This document shows, piece by piece, positions 15,528 through 24,600 of a stretch of 36,245 nt of DNA (positions within the stretch are counted from its first letter, which is position 1; each line of letters begins with the position of its first letter). Under the pieces are notes generated by a model, which saw only the letters and a program-made list of their open reading frames with translations, did not search any database and was not told where the DNA came from. The DNA is taken from contig LJKK01000028.1 of assembly GCA_001421185.1 (NCBI GenBank), forward strand, positions 1 to 36,245. The letters run 5' to 3'. A program made the position numbers and the translations under genes. This DNA is from Methanomassiliicoccales archaeon RumEn M1 (GTDB taxonomy: Archaea > Thermoplasmatota > Thermoplasmata > Methanomassiliicoccales > Methanomassiliicoccaceae).

Positions 15528-16810
15528 ACCCTAGACACCGTGCGGGGGAACGGCACGGTATCGCGGATGTGCTCGATGCCGCAGATGAACTTGGTCACCC
15601 GCTCCACCCCCAGACCGAAGCCGGAGTGGGGCACCGAGCCGTAGCGGCGAAGGTCCATGTACCATTGGTACGGTTCGGTGCATATCTCCTGCTCCTCCAT
15701 GCGGGCCAGCAGCTTGGCGAGGTCGGTCTCCCTCTCCGAGCCGCCGATGATCTCCCCGTAGCCGGCGGGGGCCAGCAGGTCGGCGCAGGCGTAGGTGCGG
15801 GGGTCCTCGTCGTCCTCCTTCATGTAGAACGCCTTGCACTCCTTAGGGTAGTTGGTGACGAAGACGGGGACCGTCTCCTCGGCCGTCAGGGCGCGCTCCT
15901 CCACCGCCCCGAGGTCGCACCCCCACTCCATCTCGAAGCCCTTCTCGCGCAGTCGCCCGATCGCTTCCTCGTAGCGCATCCTCTTGAACGGCGGCCTGAT
16001 GTCCCGGAGCGGCTCGATGTCCTGACGCAGCATCAGCAGCTCCTCCTTCCTGTCCTCCAGGACCCTCTCCACCATGGCGGTGACCAGGCCCTCCTGGATC
16101 TCCATGTTGCCCCGGTTGTCCACCCATGCCTCCTCCAGCTCCAGGTGCCAGTACTCGGTCAGGTGGCGGGGCGTGCGGGACTTCTCGGCGCGGAACGACG
16201 GGGTGATGGAATAGACCCGCTCCAGCGAGAAGATGAGCGCCTCCAGGTACATCTGGGCGCTCTGGCTGAGATAGGCCTCGCGATCGAAGTACTTGAGCTT
16301 GAACAGCGTGGTGCCGCCCTCGCAGGCGTTCTGCGTCAGGATGGGCGGGGTCACCTCGATGAAGTCCTGTTGGCGGAGCCAGTCCCTGGCCCCCGCCAGC
16401 ACGGAGGCCTTGATCTTCATGACCGCGGTCTGCTCGCGGGAGCGGATCCACAGGTGGCGGTTGTCCAGCAGGAGTTCCTCGCTCTGGTACTCGGTGATCG
16501 GGTACACGTCGGCCGGTCCCATGACGCGGAAGGAGGACGCCCTCACCTCCCGGCCGCCGGGAGCCCGGCGGTCCTCGTACACCCGGCCGCCGATCTCCAC
16601 CGATGCTTCCAAGGACACCGCCCGGGCCGCGTCCAGCTGGTCGTCCGGCACGTTGCCCTTCTTCACCGTGACCTGGACGATGCCGGACTGGTCGCGCAGG
16701 ACCGCGAACACTATGGCCCCGCTGGAGCGGTGGCGGTAGATCCATCCGCGGAGACGCACCTCGCTCTCGAGGGGGGCATCGAACACGCTGGAGACAGGGA
16801 TGAAGGTCAT
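15518..16810 (-). CDS. asnS: Asparaginyl-tRNA synthetase
   Basis: Class IIb synthetase charging tRNA-Asn. The N-terminal OB-fold anticodon-binding domain (about 1-110, VRLRGWIYRHRSSG) is followed by a catalytic core with motif 1 (FIEVTPPILT), motif 2 (FRAEKSRTPRHLTEYWHLELE around 210-230, described by its FRAEKSR start) and motif 3 (GLGVERVTKFICG then the HIRDTVPFPR end). 430 residues. The ATG at 16810 follows GGAG by 6 nt; an ATG five codons upstream (16825) is less likely. The C-terminal PFPRT and core features favour AsnRS over AspRS; this is a family-level judgement. Its presence suggests direct Asn charging rather than only transamidation. Confidence 0.9.
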   Translation of the reverse strand: MTFIPVSSVFDAPLESEVRLRGWIYRHRSSGAIVFAVLRDQSGIVQVTVKKGNVPDDQLDAARAVSLEASVEIGGRVYEDRRAPGGREVRASSFRVMGPADVYPITEYQSEELLLDNRHLWIRSREQTAVMKIKASVLAGARDWLRQQDFIEVTPPILTQNACEGGTTLFKLKYFDREAYLSQSAQMYLEALIFSLERVYSITPSFRAEKSRTPRHLTEYWHLELEEAWVDNRGNMEIQEGLVTAMVERVLEDRKEELLMLRQDIEPLRDIRPPFKRMRYEEAIGRLREKGFEMEWGCDLGAVEERALTAEETVPVFVTNYPKECKAFYMKEDDEDPRTYACADLLAPAGYGEIIGGSERETDLAKLLARMEEQEICTEPYQWYMDLRRYGSVPHSGFGLGVERVTKFICGIEHIRDTVPFPRTVSRVYP

Positions 16811-16898
16811 GGGATACTCCAACATGTATCTGGTATCTCATGATTTCTGCCTCGCGCCCGTGCGGAAAGGAATTATGGCCCCGCGACGATGAAGTGGC

Positions 16899-17330
16899 GT
16901 GAACATCCGCCGGGCGGGGATCGCCGACCTGGCGACCATCATGGAGGTGGAGGTCGCCTGTTTCGATGAGGAGAGGTACTCTCGGGACATCGTCCTGTTC
17001 GTGCTGACCGACGAGGAGTTCGCCACCTTCCTGGCCGAGGACGGCCGGGCCGTGGGCGCCGTCAGCGTGCACGTCAAGGGCGACGACGCCCATCTGGTGT
17101 CCATCGGCGTGGTGCCCGATCACCGCTGCCGGGGAGTGGGCAGCGCCCTCATGGGGACGGCCGAGCGGGAGGCCGTCTCCCGCGGGGCCCGCCGGATGAC
17201 GCTGCAGGTGAGCATCCTCAACGTCCCGGCCATGAACCTGTACCTTCACCGCGGCTACCGCACCAAATACCTCCTCGAGGGGTACTATGGCAGGGGAAAG
17301 GACGCCTTTCTCATGGAAAGGGCGCTGTGA
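16899..17330 (+). CDS. GNAT N-acetyltransferase (RimI-like)
   Basis: Transfers acetyl from acetyl-CoA, possibly to protein N-termini. 143 residues. The opening NIRRAGIADLATIMEVE and the CoA-binding loop VVPDHRCRGVGSALM (R/QxxGxG/A type, about 72-86) are clear. The C-terminal NVPAMNLYLHRGY matches the RimI/Ard1 group. It starts with GTG at 16899. It is divergent from asnS with an 88-bp gap. A small inverted repeat (AGCTTT and AAAGCT, 17345-17360) follows the gene. Confidence 0.85.
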   Translation: MNIRRAGIADLATIMEVEVACFDEERYSRDIVLFVLTDEEFATFLAEDGRAVGAVSVHVKGDDAHLVSIGVVPDHRCRGVGSALMGTAEREAVSRGARRMTLQVSILNVPAMNLYLHRGYRTKYLLEGYYGRGKDAFLMERAL

Positions 17331-17381
17331 CGCCCCTCGCCAGGAGCTTTTTTGAAAGCTGGAGCCCCCGGGGAAAATCAA

Positions 17382-17389
17382 TATATATA
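17382..17389 (+). promoter_or_regulatory. Box A promoter of the 54-residue protein gene
   Basis: TATATATA, the most consensus-like box A in this part of the window, lies about 60 bp upstream of the ATG at 17446. It suggests strong expression and a leader of about 35 nt. Confidence 0.6.
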
Positions 17390-17445
17390 CATTGCCGTAT
17401 TTGCCCGGCTGTCATCTCTCGCGGATGCATGCTCGAGGTGTGAAC

Positions 17446-17610
17446 ATGGAAGAGACCCTTTGCAACGTTGAGTTCATAAAGGAGAACAACGACTACATAG
17501 CCAGGGTACAGAGCGAGATAGGTGGTCTCAGGGAGTACCGGAGCTCTTCTCTCGAAGAGGTGCTCGAACAGGTCATCATCGACCTGCAGGAAGAGTTCGA
17601 GACCGCCTGA
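17446..17610 (+). CDS. Small acidic protein of unknown function (54 residues)
   Basis: I do not recognise this protein. The ATG at 17446 follows GAGGTG with good spacing, and a strong box A lies upstream. The sequence starts MEETLCNVEFIKENNDYIARV and ends in an acidic helix (SLEEVLEQVIIDLQEEFETA-like, about 35-54). The predicted beta-beta-alpha pattern with no membrane segment suggests a compact cytosolic fold. Codon use matches the neighbours. It lies 81 bp upstream of the Lrp-type effector-domain gene and could be expressed with it. Confidence 0.7.
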   Translation: MEETLCNVEFIKENNDYIARVQSEIGGLREYRSSSLEEVLEQVIIDLQEEFETA

Positions 17611-17691
17611 TAAGGCATTTTCCAGATATGGAATCGGGGGGAAGTGTTAGCTTCATAACTTCTCTCTTCCCTACCCCAAAGAGGTGCCGAT

Positions 17692-18042
17692 ATGCAGAAC
17701 CGGGAGAGATCGGAATATGATTCGGTCATTTCCTCCTATTTCGGGGAGGACCAGGTAACCGCGGTCATCAGCCTGAAGGTGGAGACCAAGAACGCCGACG
17801 TGATCGCGGAGGCCATAGCCGAGCATGCCAACGTCGAGGCCGTGTACCTGGTGACCGGCGAGACCGACGTGGTAGCGGTGGTGAGGTTCCAGAGCTATCC
17901 TCAGCTCAAGAGGTTCCTGGTGGAGAGCATCACCTCCATCCCCGGTGTGAAGGAATCGAAGACCGCCATGGTGGTCACGACCTTCAAGGAAGGGGGCGAG
18001 CTCAGGTACGAGGTCACGCCCGAGGGCACCACCGAGAAGTGA
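17692..18042 (+). CDS. Stand-alone Lrp/AsnC ligand-binding (RAM) domain protein
   Basis: 116 residues. The region about 22-100 is an alpha-beta domain of the Lrp/AsnC C-terminal type: VTAVISLKVETKNADVIAEA, then VEAVYLVTGETDVVAVVRF (with the GETD/DvvavV core), then LVESITSIPGVKESKTAMVV. There is no helix-turn-helix; the first 20 residues are polar. Lone RAM proteins can bind amino acids as octamers and modulate full-length Lrp partners (known for the family); ligand and partner here are unknown. GAGGTG lies 5 nt before the ATG. It is followed 30 bp later by the UPF0147 gene, probably in one operon. Confidence 0.85.
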   Translation: MQNRERSEYDSVISSYFGEDQVTAVISLKVETKNADVIAEAIAEHANVEAVYLVTGETDVVAVVRFQSYPQLKRFLVESITSIPGVKESKTAMVVTTFKEGGELRYEVTPEGTTEK

Positions 18043-18072
18043 TCTTTCCGGCAGCGCCGGGAGGTGTGTAAT

Positions 18073-18327
18073 ATGGTAGACAATGTTAAACTCAAACAGA
18101 TACTGGATGTACTTGACCAGTTGGCAGAGGATACTTCGGTGCCCCGCAACATCAGGCGGGGGGCGACCGATGCCAAGGGGCGGCTCCTTCAGACCGACGA
18201 GGCCATGGACGTCAAGGCGGCCAGCGCCACCTCCATCTTGGACGAGCTGGCCAACGATCCCAACATTCCGTTGCATGGCCGTACCCTCATATGGAACATC
18301 ATCAGCCAGCTGGAGACGATGAAGTAG
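18073..18327 (+). CDS. UPF0147 family protein
   Basis: 84-residue helical protein. LDVLDQLAEDTSVPRNIRRGA and later SILDELANDPNIPLHGRTLIW are the two repeats typical of this archaeal family, which resemble short HEAT-like helical pairs. No biochemical function is established to my knowledge. GGAGGTG precedes the ATG at 18073; a start nine bases upstream is less likely. Downstream lies a tRNA gene on the same strand with its own box A. Confidence 0.85.
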   Translation: MVDNVKLKQILDVLDQLAEDTSVPRNIRRGATDAKGRLLQTDEAMDVKAASATSILDELANDPNIPLHGRTLIWNIISQLETMK

Positions 18328-18344
18328 GCTCCAGACCTACAAAC

Positions 18345-18353
18345 CTTTTAAAT
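18345..18353 (+). promoter_or_regulatory. Box A promoter of tRNA-Gly
   Basis: CTTTTAAAT lies 28-36 bp upstream of the mature 5' end of the tRNA, the usual distance for an archaeal tRNA promoter. Confidence 0.55.
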
Positions 18354-18380
18354 CACATTTCCGCAATCAGGCTTGAAAAG

Positions 18381-18452
18381 GCGGGCGTAGTCTAGTGGTT
18401 AGGACTGAAGCTTCCCAAGCTTCTAGCCCGGGTTCGAATCCCGGCGCCCGCA
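18381..18452 (+). tRNA. tRNA-Gly (anticodon CCC)
   Basis: The 7-bp acceptor stem GCGGGCG pairs with CGCCCGC, ending in discriminator A at 18452. The anticodon stem GAAGC/GCTTC encloses the loop TTCCCAA, giving anticodon CCC for GGG codons. The T arm has the GGTTCGAATCC core. There is no intron and no encoded CCA, as is common in archaea. Confidence 0.96.
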
Positions 18453-18608
18453 CTTCTCAGCATATCCATCGTTCTCATATAATGCCGCCATCACGGGCCA
18501 TTGCGCCCGGTCGAGGTCCACCGGCCGGCCTGCCGCTGACTTGACCGGAACGTGGCCTTCCCCATAAGGGATGGATGCGCGCATCATTGCCGGCAACGGT
18601 AGCGGCGG

Positions 18609-19229
18609 TCAATCGGTCCGCTTGTAGATCTCCGCGAGGTCCCCGACACGCTTCCCTTGAGAGGCCATGCTGATCACGGCGGCTATCCTCCTCCTCCTCG
18701 TCTCCGACCGCTTGGCGTCGAGCACCCACCGGATGACCTGCTTCTTCTGGGAGGGGGAGAGGGAGTGGAAGTGGAGGTTCGCCTTGGGATCCTCCTCAAG
18801 ATCCTGGGCCAATTCCCGCGGGATATCAAGCTCGTCCACAGCATCAAGGGAGTTCCACGAACCGTCGGCTTTGGCCTCCTCGACCTTGGCCGTCCCGGCG
18901 ACGGTCATCTGACCTCGTTCGATCAGTCGTGCCACCCTCTCTCGGTTCGACCGGGACCAGCCGCTGCCCTTACGCCTCGGCGTGAACCGTTGCTTGAAGA
19001 ACGATTGGTCGTGCGCCCTGGCCGTGCTGTCGATCCAGCCAAAACTGAGCGCCTCCTCCACCGCTTCCTCGTACGTGACCCCGTCCACCGACGCCCCCTT
19101 CTTGGCCACTAGCAGCCAGACTCCGTCCTCCTTGTCATGGTTGCTCTCCGGCCAGTCCCGCCATTCCGCCCTGCCGCGCACCTTGACCGGCTCGACGCTC
19201 TCCTTCCGGCCCCCGCCCGTCTTGGTCAT
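18609..19229 (-). CDS. YdeI/OmpD-associated family protein
   Basis: About 206 residues. Recognised from the N-terminal WRDWPESNHDKEDGVWLLVAKKG pattern and TYEEAVEEALSFGWIDS, then FTPRRKGSGWSRSNRERVARLIE, all typical of the YdeI family (DUF1801-related), which is common in bacteria and sporadic in archaea. The molecular function is unknown; some relatives are linked to bacteriocin or peptide resistance. The start is uncertain: ATG at 19229, or a GTG at 19265 that adds 12 residues. I prefer 19229 because an AT-rich box A-like TTATTA lies about 25 bp upstream. The nearby decayed fragment and sporadic family distribution suggest transfer. Confidence 0.75.
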   Translation of the reverse strand: MTKTGGGRKESVEPVKVRGRAEWRDWPESNHDKEDGVWLLVAKKGASVDGVTYEEAVEEALSFGWIDSTARAHDQSFFKQRFTPRRKGSGWSRSNRERVARLIERGQMTVAGTAKVEEAKADGSWNSLDAVDELDIPRELAQDLEEDPKANLHFHSLSPSQKKQVIRWVLDAKRSETRRRRIAAVISMASQGKRVGDLAEIYKRTD

Positions 19230-19334
19230 CGACGCGGCATGGTAGGTCGAGGCTAATAATTCCACGAGGAACGCGGGCCAGGACGCTCGAAGGCGCCTCC
19301 AGCCTACGGCCGCTTGACACCTCCTCAGGGCAGC

Positions 19335-19545
19335 TGCCTCGCCCGGAAGTACATCCCCGGCGGCAACCTCGTCCTGGAGTCAACGTGGAGTTCATGGGCC
19401 AGAACGTAGGGGAATCAAGCAGGCGTTCAAACTTGTGGGCGACGAATGGTCGGTGGACTGCTCGAACCTACCGCCCCGGTTCGACCGACGGACCCTGCTA
19501 GGTGCCATCATCCTCATGGGCATGATCGAGCGGGACCGGAAGTGA
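19335..19545 (+). pseudogene. Possible decayed coding fragment, unrecognised
   Basis: In the 322-bp gap between the YdeI-like and DUF421-like genes, protein-like stretches occur in successive frames. These are CLARKYIPGGNLVLE (from 19335), then VNVEFMGQN, then GIKQAFKLVGDEWSVDCSN and LLGAIILMGMIERDRK up to a TGA at 19543. At least two frame changes would be needed to join them. There is no clear start. The last piece has a plausible start-free open frame of about 45 codons. I do not recognise the family. It may be a gene remnant or chance in GC-rich DNA. Confidence 0.3.
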
Positions 19546-19587
19546 TCGTTCCAGGCGGCAAAGTTGATAACCGCCCCGCTTCCAGAT

Positions 19588-20079
19588 ATGCTCCTCATGG
19601 TCGACCTGAACGAGCTCATCGGCCTGGGTCCGGCCGAGAGCCTGCTCGAGCTGTTCGTTAGGGTATCGGTCCTCTACATCGTGATCATGCTAGCCGTGCG
19701 CCTGTCGGGCAAGAGGGGCATCGGGCAGGCCAGCGCCGTGGACTTCATTCTGGCGCTGGCGGTGGGCGATGCAATAGGGGACATGGCCTATGGCACGGAG
19801 AACATCCTGAAGGGGGTGCTGATCATCGCCATCTGGGTCGGGCTGCATGCCCTGACTGCGTATCTGGGGGTGCGATGGCCTCGCTTCGAGGAGCTGGTGG
19901 GCGGTCGCAAGGCCACGGTGGTACGGGATGGGGTGATCATGGAGACCGCGCTGAAGCACGAGCTGATAAGCCGGGAGGAGCTCATGATGCTCCTCCGGAC
20001 CAAGGACATCGAGGACGTGTCGAAAGTGAAGGTCGCCTACCTCGAGACGGACGGCACGCTGTCGGTGTCAATGAAATAG
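19588..20079 (+). CDS. DUF421 (YetF-like) membrane protein
   Basis: 163 residues. Two or three N-terminal membrane spans (about 17-42, then 55-95) include VRLSGKRGIGQASAVDFILALAVGDAIG, the hallmark of the DUF421/YetF family. A cytosolic alpha-beta domain follows (about 100-163) with KATVVRDGVI, LISREELMMLLR and VAYLETDGTLSV. The family role is unclear; some Bacillus members affect spore germination or membrane properties. The start could be ATG 19588 or ATG 19597; no clear ribosome site separates them. It ends 28 bp before the P-type ATPase gene, so co-expression is possible. Confidence 0.8.
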   Translation: MLLMVDLNELIGLGPAESLLELFVRVSVLYIVIMLAVRLSGKRGIGQASAVDFILALAVGDAIGDMAYGTENILKGVLIIAIWVGLHALTAYLGVRWPRFEELVGGRKATVVRDGVIMETALKHELISREELMMLLRTKDIEDVSKVKVAYLETDGTLSVSMK

Positions 20080-20107
20080 GGCTTGGCAGAAATCATTTAC
20101 CGAGAGA

Positions 20108-22816
20108 ATGGATACGTCTGAGCACATGGGCCGCGAATGGCACGCGATGGATGCGGCGGAGGCGGCCGCAGCGCTCGATTCGTCGGAGAAGGGGCTCTCC
20201 AGCGAGGAGGCGAGCGCCCGGCTGGCCCGAGACGGCCCCAATGAGCTGGTCGGCAGGAAGAGGATCTCTCGCCTGGAGATCCTCCTGAAGCAGCTCAAGG
20301 ACCCCATGGTCCTCGTCCTCATCGCCGCGGCCGCCATCTCGGCGGGCGTGGGGATCATCGAGGGGTCGATGGAGGAGATCCTCAACACCGTGGTCATCCT
20401 GCTCATCGTCGCCATCAACACTCTGCTCGGCTACACCCAGGAGTTCAAGGCCGAGAAGACCTTGGAGGCGCTGCAGGAGCTGGCCTCCCCCAAGGTCACG
20501 GTGGTCCGGGACGGCCAGGAGATCGAGGTGCCGTCACAGGAGCTGGTGGTCGGGGACGTCATGGTCCTCTCCACCGGCGACAAGATCTCCGCCGACGGCC
20601 GTCTGCTCGACTCGGCGAACCTGGAGACGGACGAGGCGTCCCTCACCGGCGAGTCCGTACCGGTGAGGAAGGACCACGGCCAGGTGCTGCCCTGGGACAG
20701 CGTTCTGGGCGACAGGGTCAACATGGTGTACTCGGGCAGCACCGTCTCCCGCGGCCGAGGGAGGGCGGTGGTGGTCACCGTCGGCTCGTCCACCGAGCTG
20801 GGCAGGATCGCCGACCTCGCCACCGAGGAGGGCGGGCCCACGCCGCTGCAGAGGAAGCTGGCCCGGCTCAGCCGCCAGCTGGGGATCATGGTCATCGGCA
20901 TCGCCGCGTTCATCATGGTCATCGGGCTCATGGGCGGGACCGACCTCCTGACGATGTTCCTGACGGCCATCAGCCTGGCGGTGGCCGCCATACCGGAGGG
21001 ATTGCCGGCCGTGGTGACCGTCTCGCTGGCCATCGGGCTGCAGCGCATGGCCCGGCGGAACGCGTTGGTCCGTCGCCTGCCGGCGGTGGAGGCGCTGGGC
21101 AGCGCCACCGTCATCTGCACCGACAAGACCGGCACCCTGACGGCAGGCGTCATGAACATCCGCGAGGTGGCGCTGCCGTCCGGCACCGTCCACGTGACGG
21201 GCGAGGGCTATGAACCGGAGGGAGAGCTGATCCGCGACGGCGAGGAGGTCGTCGGCGATCCCGATCTCATGGAACTGCTGCGGGCGGGGGTGCTGTGCAA
21301 CGACTCCTCCCTGGTCAAGGAGGACCGGTGGAGGGTGGTGGGTGACGGCACCGAGGGCACGCTGCTCGTTCTGGCCAAGAAGGCCGGCATGGACCCTGAG
21401 ACGGTGCGGGAGCAGTTCCCCAGGATGAGGGAGGAGCCGTTCGACTCGGAACGGAAGCGCATGACCACGGTGCATGACATCGACGGAAAGGAGCGCTCGT
21501 ACACCAAGGGGGCGGCGGAGAGCGTGCTACCCCTCTGCACCCACGTCCTCATCGACGGCCGCCCCGAGGCGATGGACGACGGCCTGCGGGCCTCGTTCCT
21601 GGCCCGGGACCGCGAGATGGCATCGCGCGCGCTGCGCGTGCTGGCGCTGGCCTACGGGGAGGGGGAGGAGAGAGACCTCACCTTCCTGGGACTGGTGGGC
21701 ATGATCGACTCCCCCCGGAAGGAGGCGGCCGAGGCGGTGGCCCGATGCCGCACCGCCGGCATAAGGGTCATCATGATCACCGGCGACCACCGGTTGACGG
21801 CGGAAGCGATCGCCAGGGAGATGGGCATACCCTCGCCAGGAGGGTCGATCACCGGGCAGGAGCTGTCATCCATGAGCGATGAGGAGCTGGCCCGGAGGAT
21901 GAGGGAGGTCAGCGTGTTCGCACGGGTCGCTCCGGAGCAGAAGGTCCGCATCGTGGAGGCGCTGCAGGGGGACGGCCATATCGTGGCGATGACCGGCGAC
22001 GGCGTCAACGACGCGCCGGCGCTGAAGCGGGCCGACATCGGGGTGGCCATGGGCATCACCGGCACCGATGTGGCCAAGGAGTCGGCCGAGATGGTGCTGT
22101 CCGACGACAACTTCGCCTCGATCGTGGCGGCGGTGGAGGAGGGGAGGGGCATCTACGGCAACATCCGCAAGTTCGTCGCCTTCCTGCTGTCGTGCAACGC
22201 CGGCGAGATCGTCCTCATGGTGGCGGCCACCCTGCTGATCATCGAGCCAGGGCTGCTACCCTTCCTGCTGCCGATACAGATCCTGTGGATCAACCTGGTG
22301 ACGGACGGCCTGCCGGCCATCGCGCTAGGGCTGGAGCCCGCGCCCCCGGACGTCATGGACAAATGCCCCCAGGACCCGGACGAGCCGCCCGTGACCGGTC
22401 CAATGGCCGCCCGCATCGCCATCATGGGCGCGTTCATGGGCGCGGCCGCGCTGCTGTCGTTCTTCATCCTGAGGGACATGGGCAGCGGGACCGACGAGGC
22501 GCGCACGGCGGCGTTCTGCACCATCGTGCTGTCCCAGCTGCTGTTCGTGTTCTCGGCCCGGGACTTCAGGAGGCCGCTCCTGGAGCTGAAGCGCTACGAC
22601 CGCCTCGTCCTGGCGGCCGGGGCGTCGTTCCTGCTGCAGCTCGCCGTGGTGTACATCCCGGGAGTGAACGACGTCTTCCGCACCGTTCCGTTGGGAACGG
22701 AGTGGCTCATCATCGTTCCCCTGTCGCTGATGCCGCTGCTGGTCAACGAGGCCTGGAAATACCTGCACCGGTATTTGAGGCCCGAGAAGGAGGTGTGCGT
22801 GGTTGGCGACGCTTAG
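20108..22816 (+). CDS. Cation-transporting P-type ATPase (P2, SERCA-like)
   Basis: 902-residue ion pump. There is an N-terminal cation-ATPase domain, then TGES (about 180-183, actuator), the phosphorylation motif DKTGTLT (Asp339) and TGDGVNDAP (about 629-637). M4 has IPEGLP (about 295-300) and M6 NLVTDG (about 728-733), the residues that ligate Ca2+ in SERCA-type pumps. The long C-terminal region has four more spans. Calcium export is the best guess; manganese or other cations are possible, and PMR1-type pumps share these motifs. The ATG at 20108 was chosen because it gives the complete N-terminal domain. Its 3' end overlaps rtcA by 14 bp. Confidence 0.92.
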   Translation: MDTSEHMGREWHAMDAAEAAAALDSSEKGLSSEEASARLARDGPNELVGRKRISRLEILLKQLKDPMVLVLIAAAAISAGVGIIEGSMEEILNTVVILLIVAINTLLGYTQEFKAEKTLEALQELASPKVTVVRDGQEIEVPSQELVVGDVMVLSTGDKISADGRLLDSANLETDEASLTGESVPVRKDHGQVLPWDSVLGDRVNMVYSGSTVSRGRGRAVVVTVGSSTELGRIADLATEEGGPTPLQRKLARLSRQLGIMVIGIAAFIMVIGLMGGTDLLTMFLTAISLAVAAIPEGLPAVVTVSLAIGLQRMARRNALVRRLPAVEALGSATVICTDKTGTLTAGVMNIREVALPSGTVHVTGEGYEPEGELIRDGEEVVGDPDLMELLRAGVLCNDSSLVKEDRWRVVGDGTEGTLLVLAKKAGMDPETVREQFPRMREEPFDSERKRMTTVHDIDGKERSYTKGAAESVLPLCTHVLIDGRPEAMDDGLRASFLARDREMASRALRVLALAYGEGEERDLTFLGLVGMIDSPRKEAAEAVARCRTAGIRVIMITGDHRLTAEAIAREMGIPSPGGSITGQELSSMSDEELARRMREVSVFARVAPEQKVRIVEALQGDGHIVAMTGDGVNDAPALKRADIGVAMGITGTDVAKESAEMVLSDDNFASIVAAVEEGRGIYGNIRKFVAFLLSCNAGEIVLMVAATLLIIEPGLLPFLLPIQILWINLVTDGLPAIALGLEPAPPDVMDKCPQDPDEPPVTGPMAARIAIMGAFMGAAALLSFFILRDMGSGTDEARTAAFCTIVLSQLLFVFSARDFRRPLLELKRYDRLVLAAGASFLLQLAVVYIPGVNDVFRTVPLGTEWLIIVPLSLMPLLVNEAWKYLHRYLRPEKEVCVVGDA

Positions 22817-23822
22817 GATCGACGGCTCTTATGGTGAGGGAGGTGGGCAGATCCTCCGCTCCTCGGTGGCGCTGTCCGCCCTCACCGGCAGGGACCTGGA
22901 GATCGTCAACATTCGTTCCAAGAGGGAGAGGTGCGGCCTGGCGGCGCAGCATCTCACGGCCGTGCGGGGCGTGGCGGAGCTGTGCGGCGCGTTGCTGGAA
23001 GGGGATGAGCTGGGCTCGACGTCCCTTACCTTCCGGCCGCAGGAGGTGCATGGCGGGGAGTACGGGTTCGACGTGGGCACGGCGGGAAGCGTGACGCTGG
23101 TGCTGCAGGCCTGCATGCTAGCCTCCGTCAGCGCCGACGGGCCAGTCACCATGACCATCCGGGGCGGCACCAACGTGCGAATGTCCCCGCCGGTGGACCA
23201 CTACCTGAACGTGCTGCTGCCGCTGCTGCACGAGATGCACGTCGACGTCGAGCTGGAGGTGGTGCAGCGCGGCTTCTATCCGCAGGGCGGGGGAGTGGTG
23301 ACAGTGACGATCATGCCGCCGCGGGCGATCATGCCTCTCGAGCTGAAGGAGAGAGGCCGCCCCGAGGGCATCGAGGCCACGTCCTTCGTTCAGAACCTGC
23401 CGGAGCACATCGCCCAGAGGATGGAGCACGCCGTCCGCAAGTCGCTGCTGGGAGAGCGCATCACGGCCGAGAGGCAGCTGTCCTCCGGCCCGTCGTCGGG
23501 CGCCGGCATATACCTGTGCGCCAGGTACCAGAACACCATGCTGGGCACCGACGCTCTGGGCGAGAGGGGCGTGCCGGCCGAGCGCGTCGGTGAGGACGCG
23601 GCCGAGCGCATGAGGGACGAGATCGACGGCGGCGGAACGTTGGACGTGCATACGGCGGACCAGCTGCTACCGTACATGGCGATGGCCCAGGGCCCGTCCT
23701 CCTTCAAGGTGAGAGAGCTGACGTCCCATCTCACCACGCAGATGTGGCTGCTGCCCCAGTTCCTGCCGGTCGAGATCGAGGTCGACGGGACGACCGTCAA
23801 CGTCGTGCCTAGCCGTACATGA
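22803..23822 (+). CDS. rtcA: RNA 3'-terminal phosphate cyclase
   Basis: Converts RNA 3'-phosphates to 2',3'-cyclic phosphates via an adenylylated His. The 339 residues have the N-terminal signature GSYGEGGGQILRSSVALSA (about 8-26), GTAGSVTLVLQ, and near the C-terminus VHTADQLLPYMA, whose His283 is the expected nucleophile. The TTG at 22803 follows GGAGGTG inside the end of the ATPase gene, so translation may be coupled to it. The last 14 bp overlap the convergent PAC2 gene. All family motifs are intact. Confidence 0.93.
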   Translation: MATLRIDGSYGEGGGQILRSSVALSALTGRDLEIVNIRSKRERCGLAAQHLTAVRGVAELCGALLEGDELGSTSLTFRPQEVHGGEYGFDVGTAGSVTLVLQACMLASVSADGPVTMTIRGGTNVRMSPPVDHYLNVLLPLLHEMHVDVELEVVQRGFYPQGGGVVTVTIMPPRAIMPLELKERGRPEGIEATSFVQNLPEHIAQRMEHAVRKSLLGERITAERQLSSGPSSGAGIYLCARYQNTMLGTDALGERGVPAERVGEDAAERMRDEIDGGGTLDVHTADQLLPYMAMAQGPSSFKVRELTSHLTTQMWLLPQFLPVEIEVDGTTVNVVPSRT

Positions 23823-24561
23823 TGGGCAGCGAGGTCTTGCGGATCTCCTGCTCCTTACCCGCCTTGTCGTAGATGTCCTTCAGCTCGCCCTCGATCTTCT
23901 CCGCCTCCTCCTTGAGCGGCTGCAGGTCCAGCTTCCCGTCGAGGATGAGGTGGTTGATGGTGGTGGCCTCGGCCGCGGCCGCCCGGGCATCGGGGAAGTC
24001 GGCCGACGCCTCGGACAGCAGGGTGATGACGTCGAAGGTTCGGTTCACCCCCTCGTTGAGGAGGATGGCGGACAGCCCGACGATGATACCGCCCTCGAAT
24101 ATGGGGACGTTCTTCGACCTGAGCATCTCCCTGGCCTCCGGGGTGGAGGCGACCCCCAACACCTCGTGAGGCTGTTCCCCTGGAAGCCGCTGGCTCTGCT
24201 TGGTGGACATGCCCTCAGGACTGATGACCAGGCGGCACTTGTGATCCTCTACCCAATCCATCATGGTGATGCCCAGCAGCTTGAGCACATGAGGCGGTGG
24301 CTGGAACTCCGAGACGAAAACCACCATCCTCTTGCCGTCGTTGAACTCCCCGCCGTAGACGCGGACCGGGCTGTGCGGCACCCCGCCCTTGATGGTCGAG
24401 ACGGTGGGGAAGTGGTCGGAATCGACCACGGCGATCTGACGAAGTCCCAGCGATGTGACCAAATAGTTCGCCACGATGGAGCCGACCAACCCGACGGACG
24501 GGAAGCCGTCGATCACGTAGGCGCCGCGGATGTTCATCTCCTCTATCTCGATCACGTCCAT
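23809..24561 (-). CDS. PAC2 family protein (proteasome assembly chaperone-like)
   Basis: 250 residues. VIDGFPSVGLVGSIVANYLV (about 16-35) is the PAC2 opening, followed by DSDHFP, VFVSEFQPP and EGGIIVGLSAILLNEG (about 156-171). Archaeal members are homologues of proteasome assembly chaperone 2 and are often linked to proteasome biology; direct proof for this protein is lacking. The C-terminal 40 residues form a charged coiled-coil-like helix (LKEEAEKIEGELKDIYDKA). Box A TATAAAAT-type sequence lies about 35 bp upstream. Convergent with rtcA. Confidence 0.88.
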   Translation of the reverse strand: MDVIEIEEMNIRGAYVIDGFPSVGLVGSIVANYLVTSLGLRQIAVVDSDHFPTVSTIKGGVPHSPVRVYGGEFNDGKRMVVFVSEFQPPPHVLKLLGITMMDWVEDHKCRLVISPEGMSTKQSQRLPGEQPHEVLGVASTPEAREMLRSKNVPIFEGGIIVGLSAILLNEGVNRTFDVITLLSEASADFPDARAAAAEATTINHLILDGKLDLQPLKEEAEKIEGELKDIYDKAGKEQEIRKTSLPIMYG

Positions 24562-24592
24562 CTATTCACCGCTGGGTTTTCCCATCCCGCGG

Positions 24593-24600
24593 TATAAAAT
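24593..24600 (-). promoter_or_regulatory. Box A promoter of the PAC2 gene
   Basis: The minus strand reads ATTTTATA, a good box A placed 32-39 bp upstream of the ATG at 24561. It implies a leader of about 10 nt. Confidence 0.5.

Noticed and set aside
14768-16843. Very long (691-codon) plus-strand frame over the M20 and asnS genes
   Set aside because: Both M20 and AsnRS have intact motifs in other frames; this frame is an artefact of high GC content.
15843-17381. 512-codon minus-strand frame overlapping asnS and the acetyltransferase gene
   Set aside because: Pro/Arg/Gly-rich shadow of two well-supported genes.
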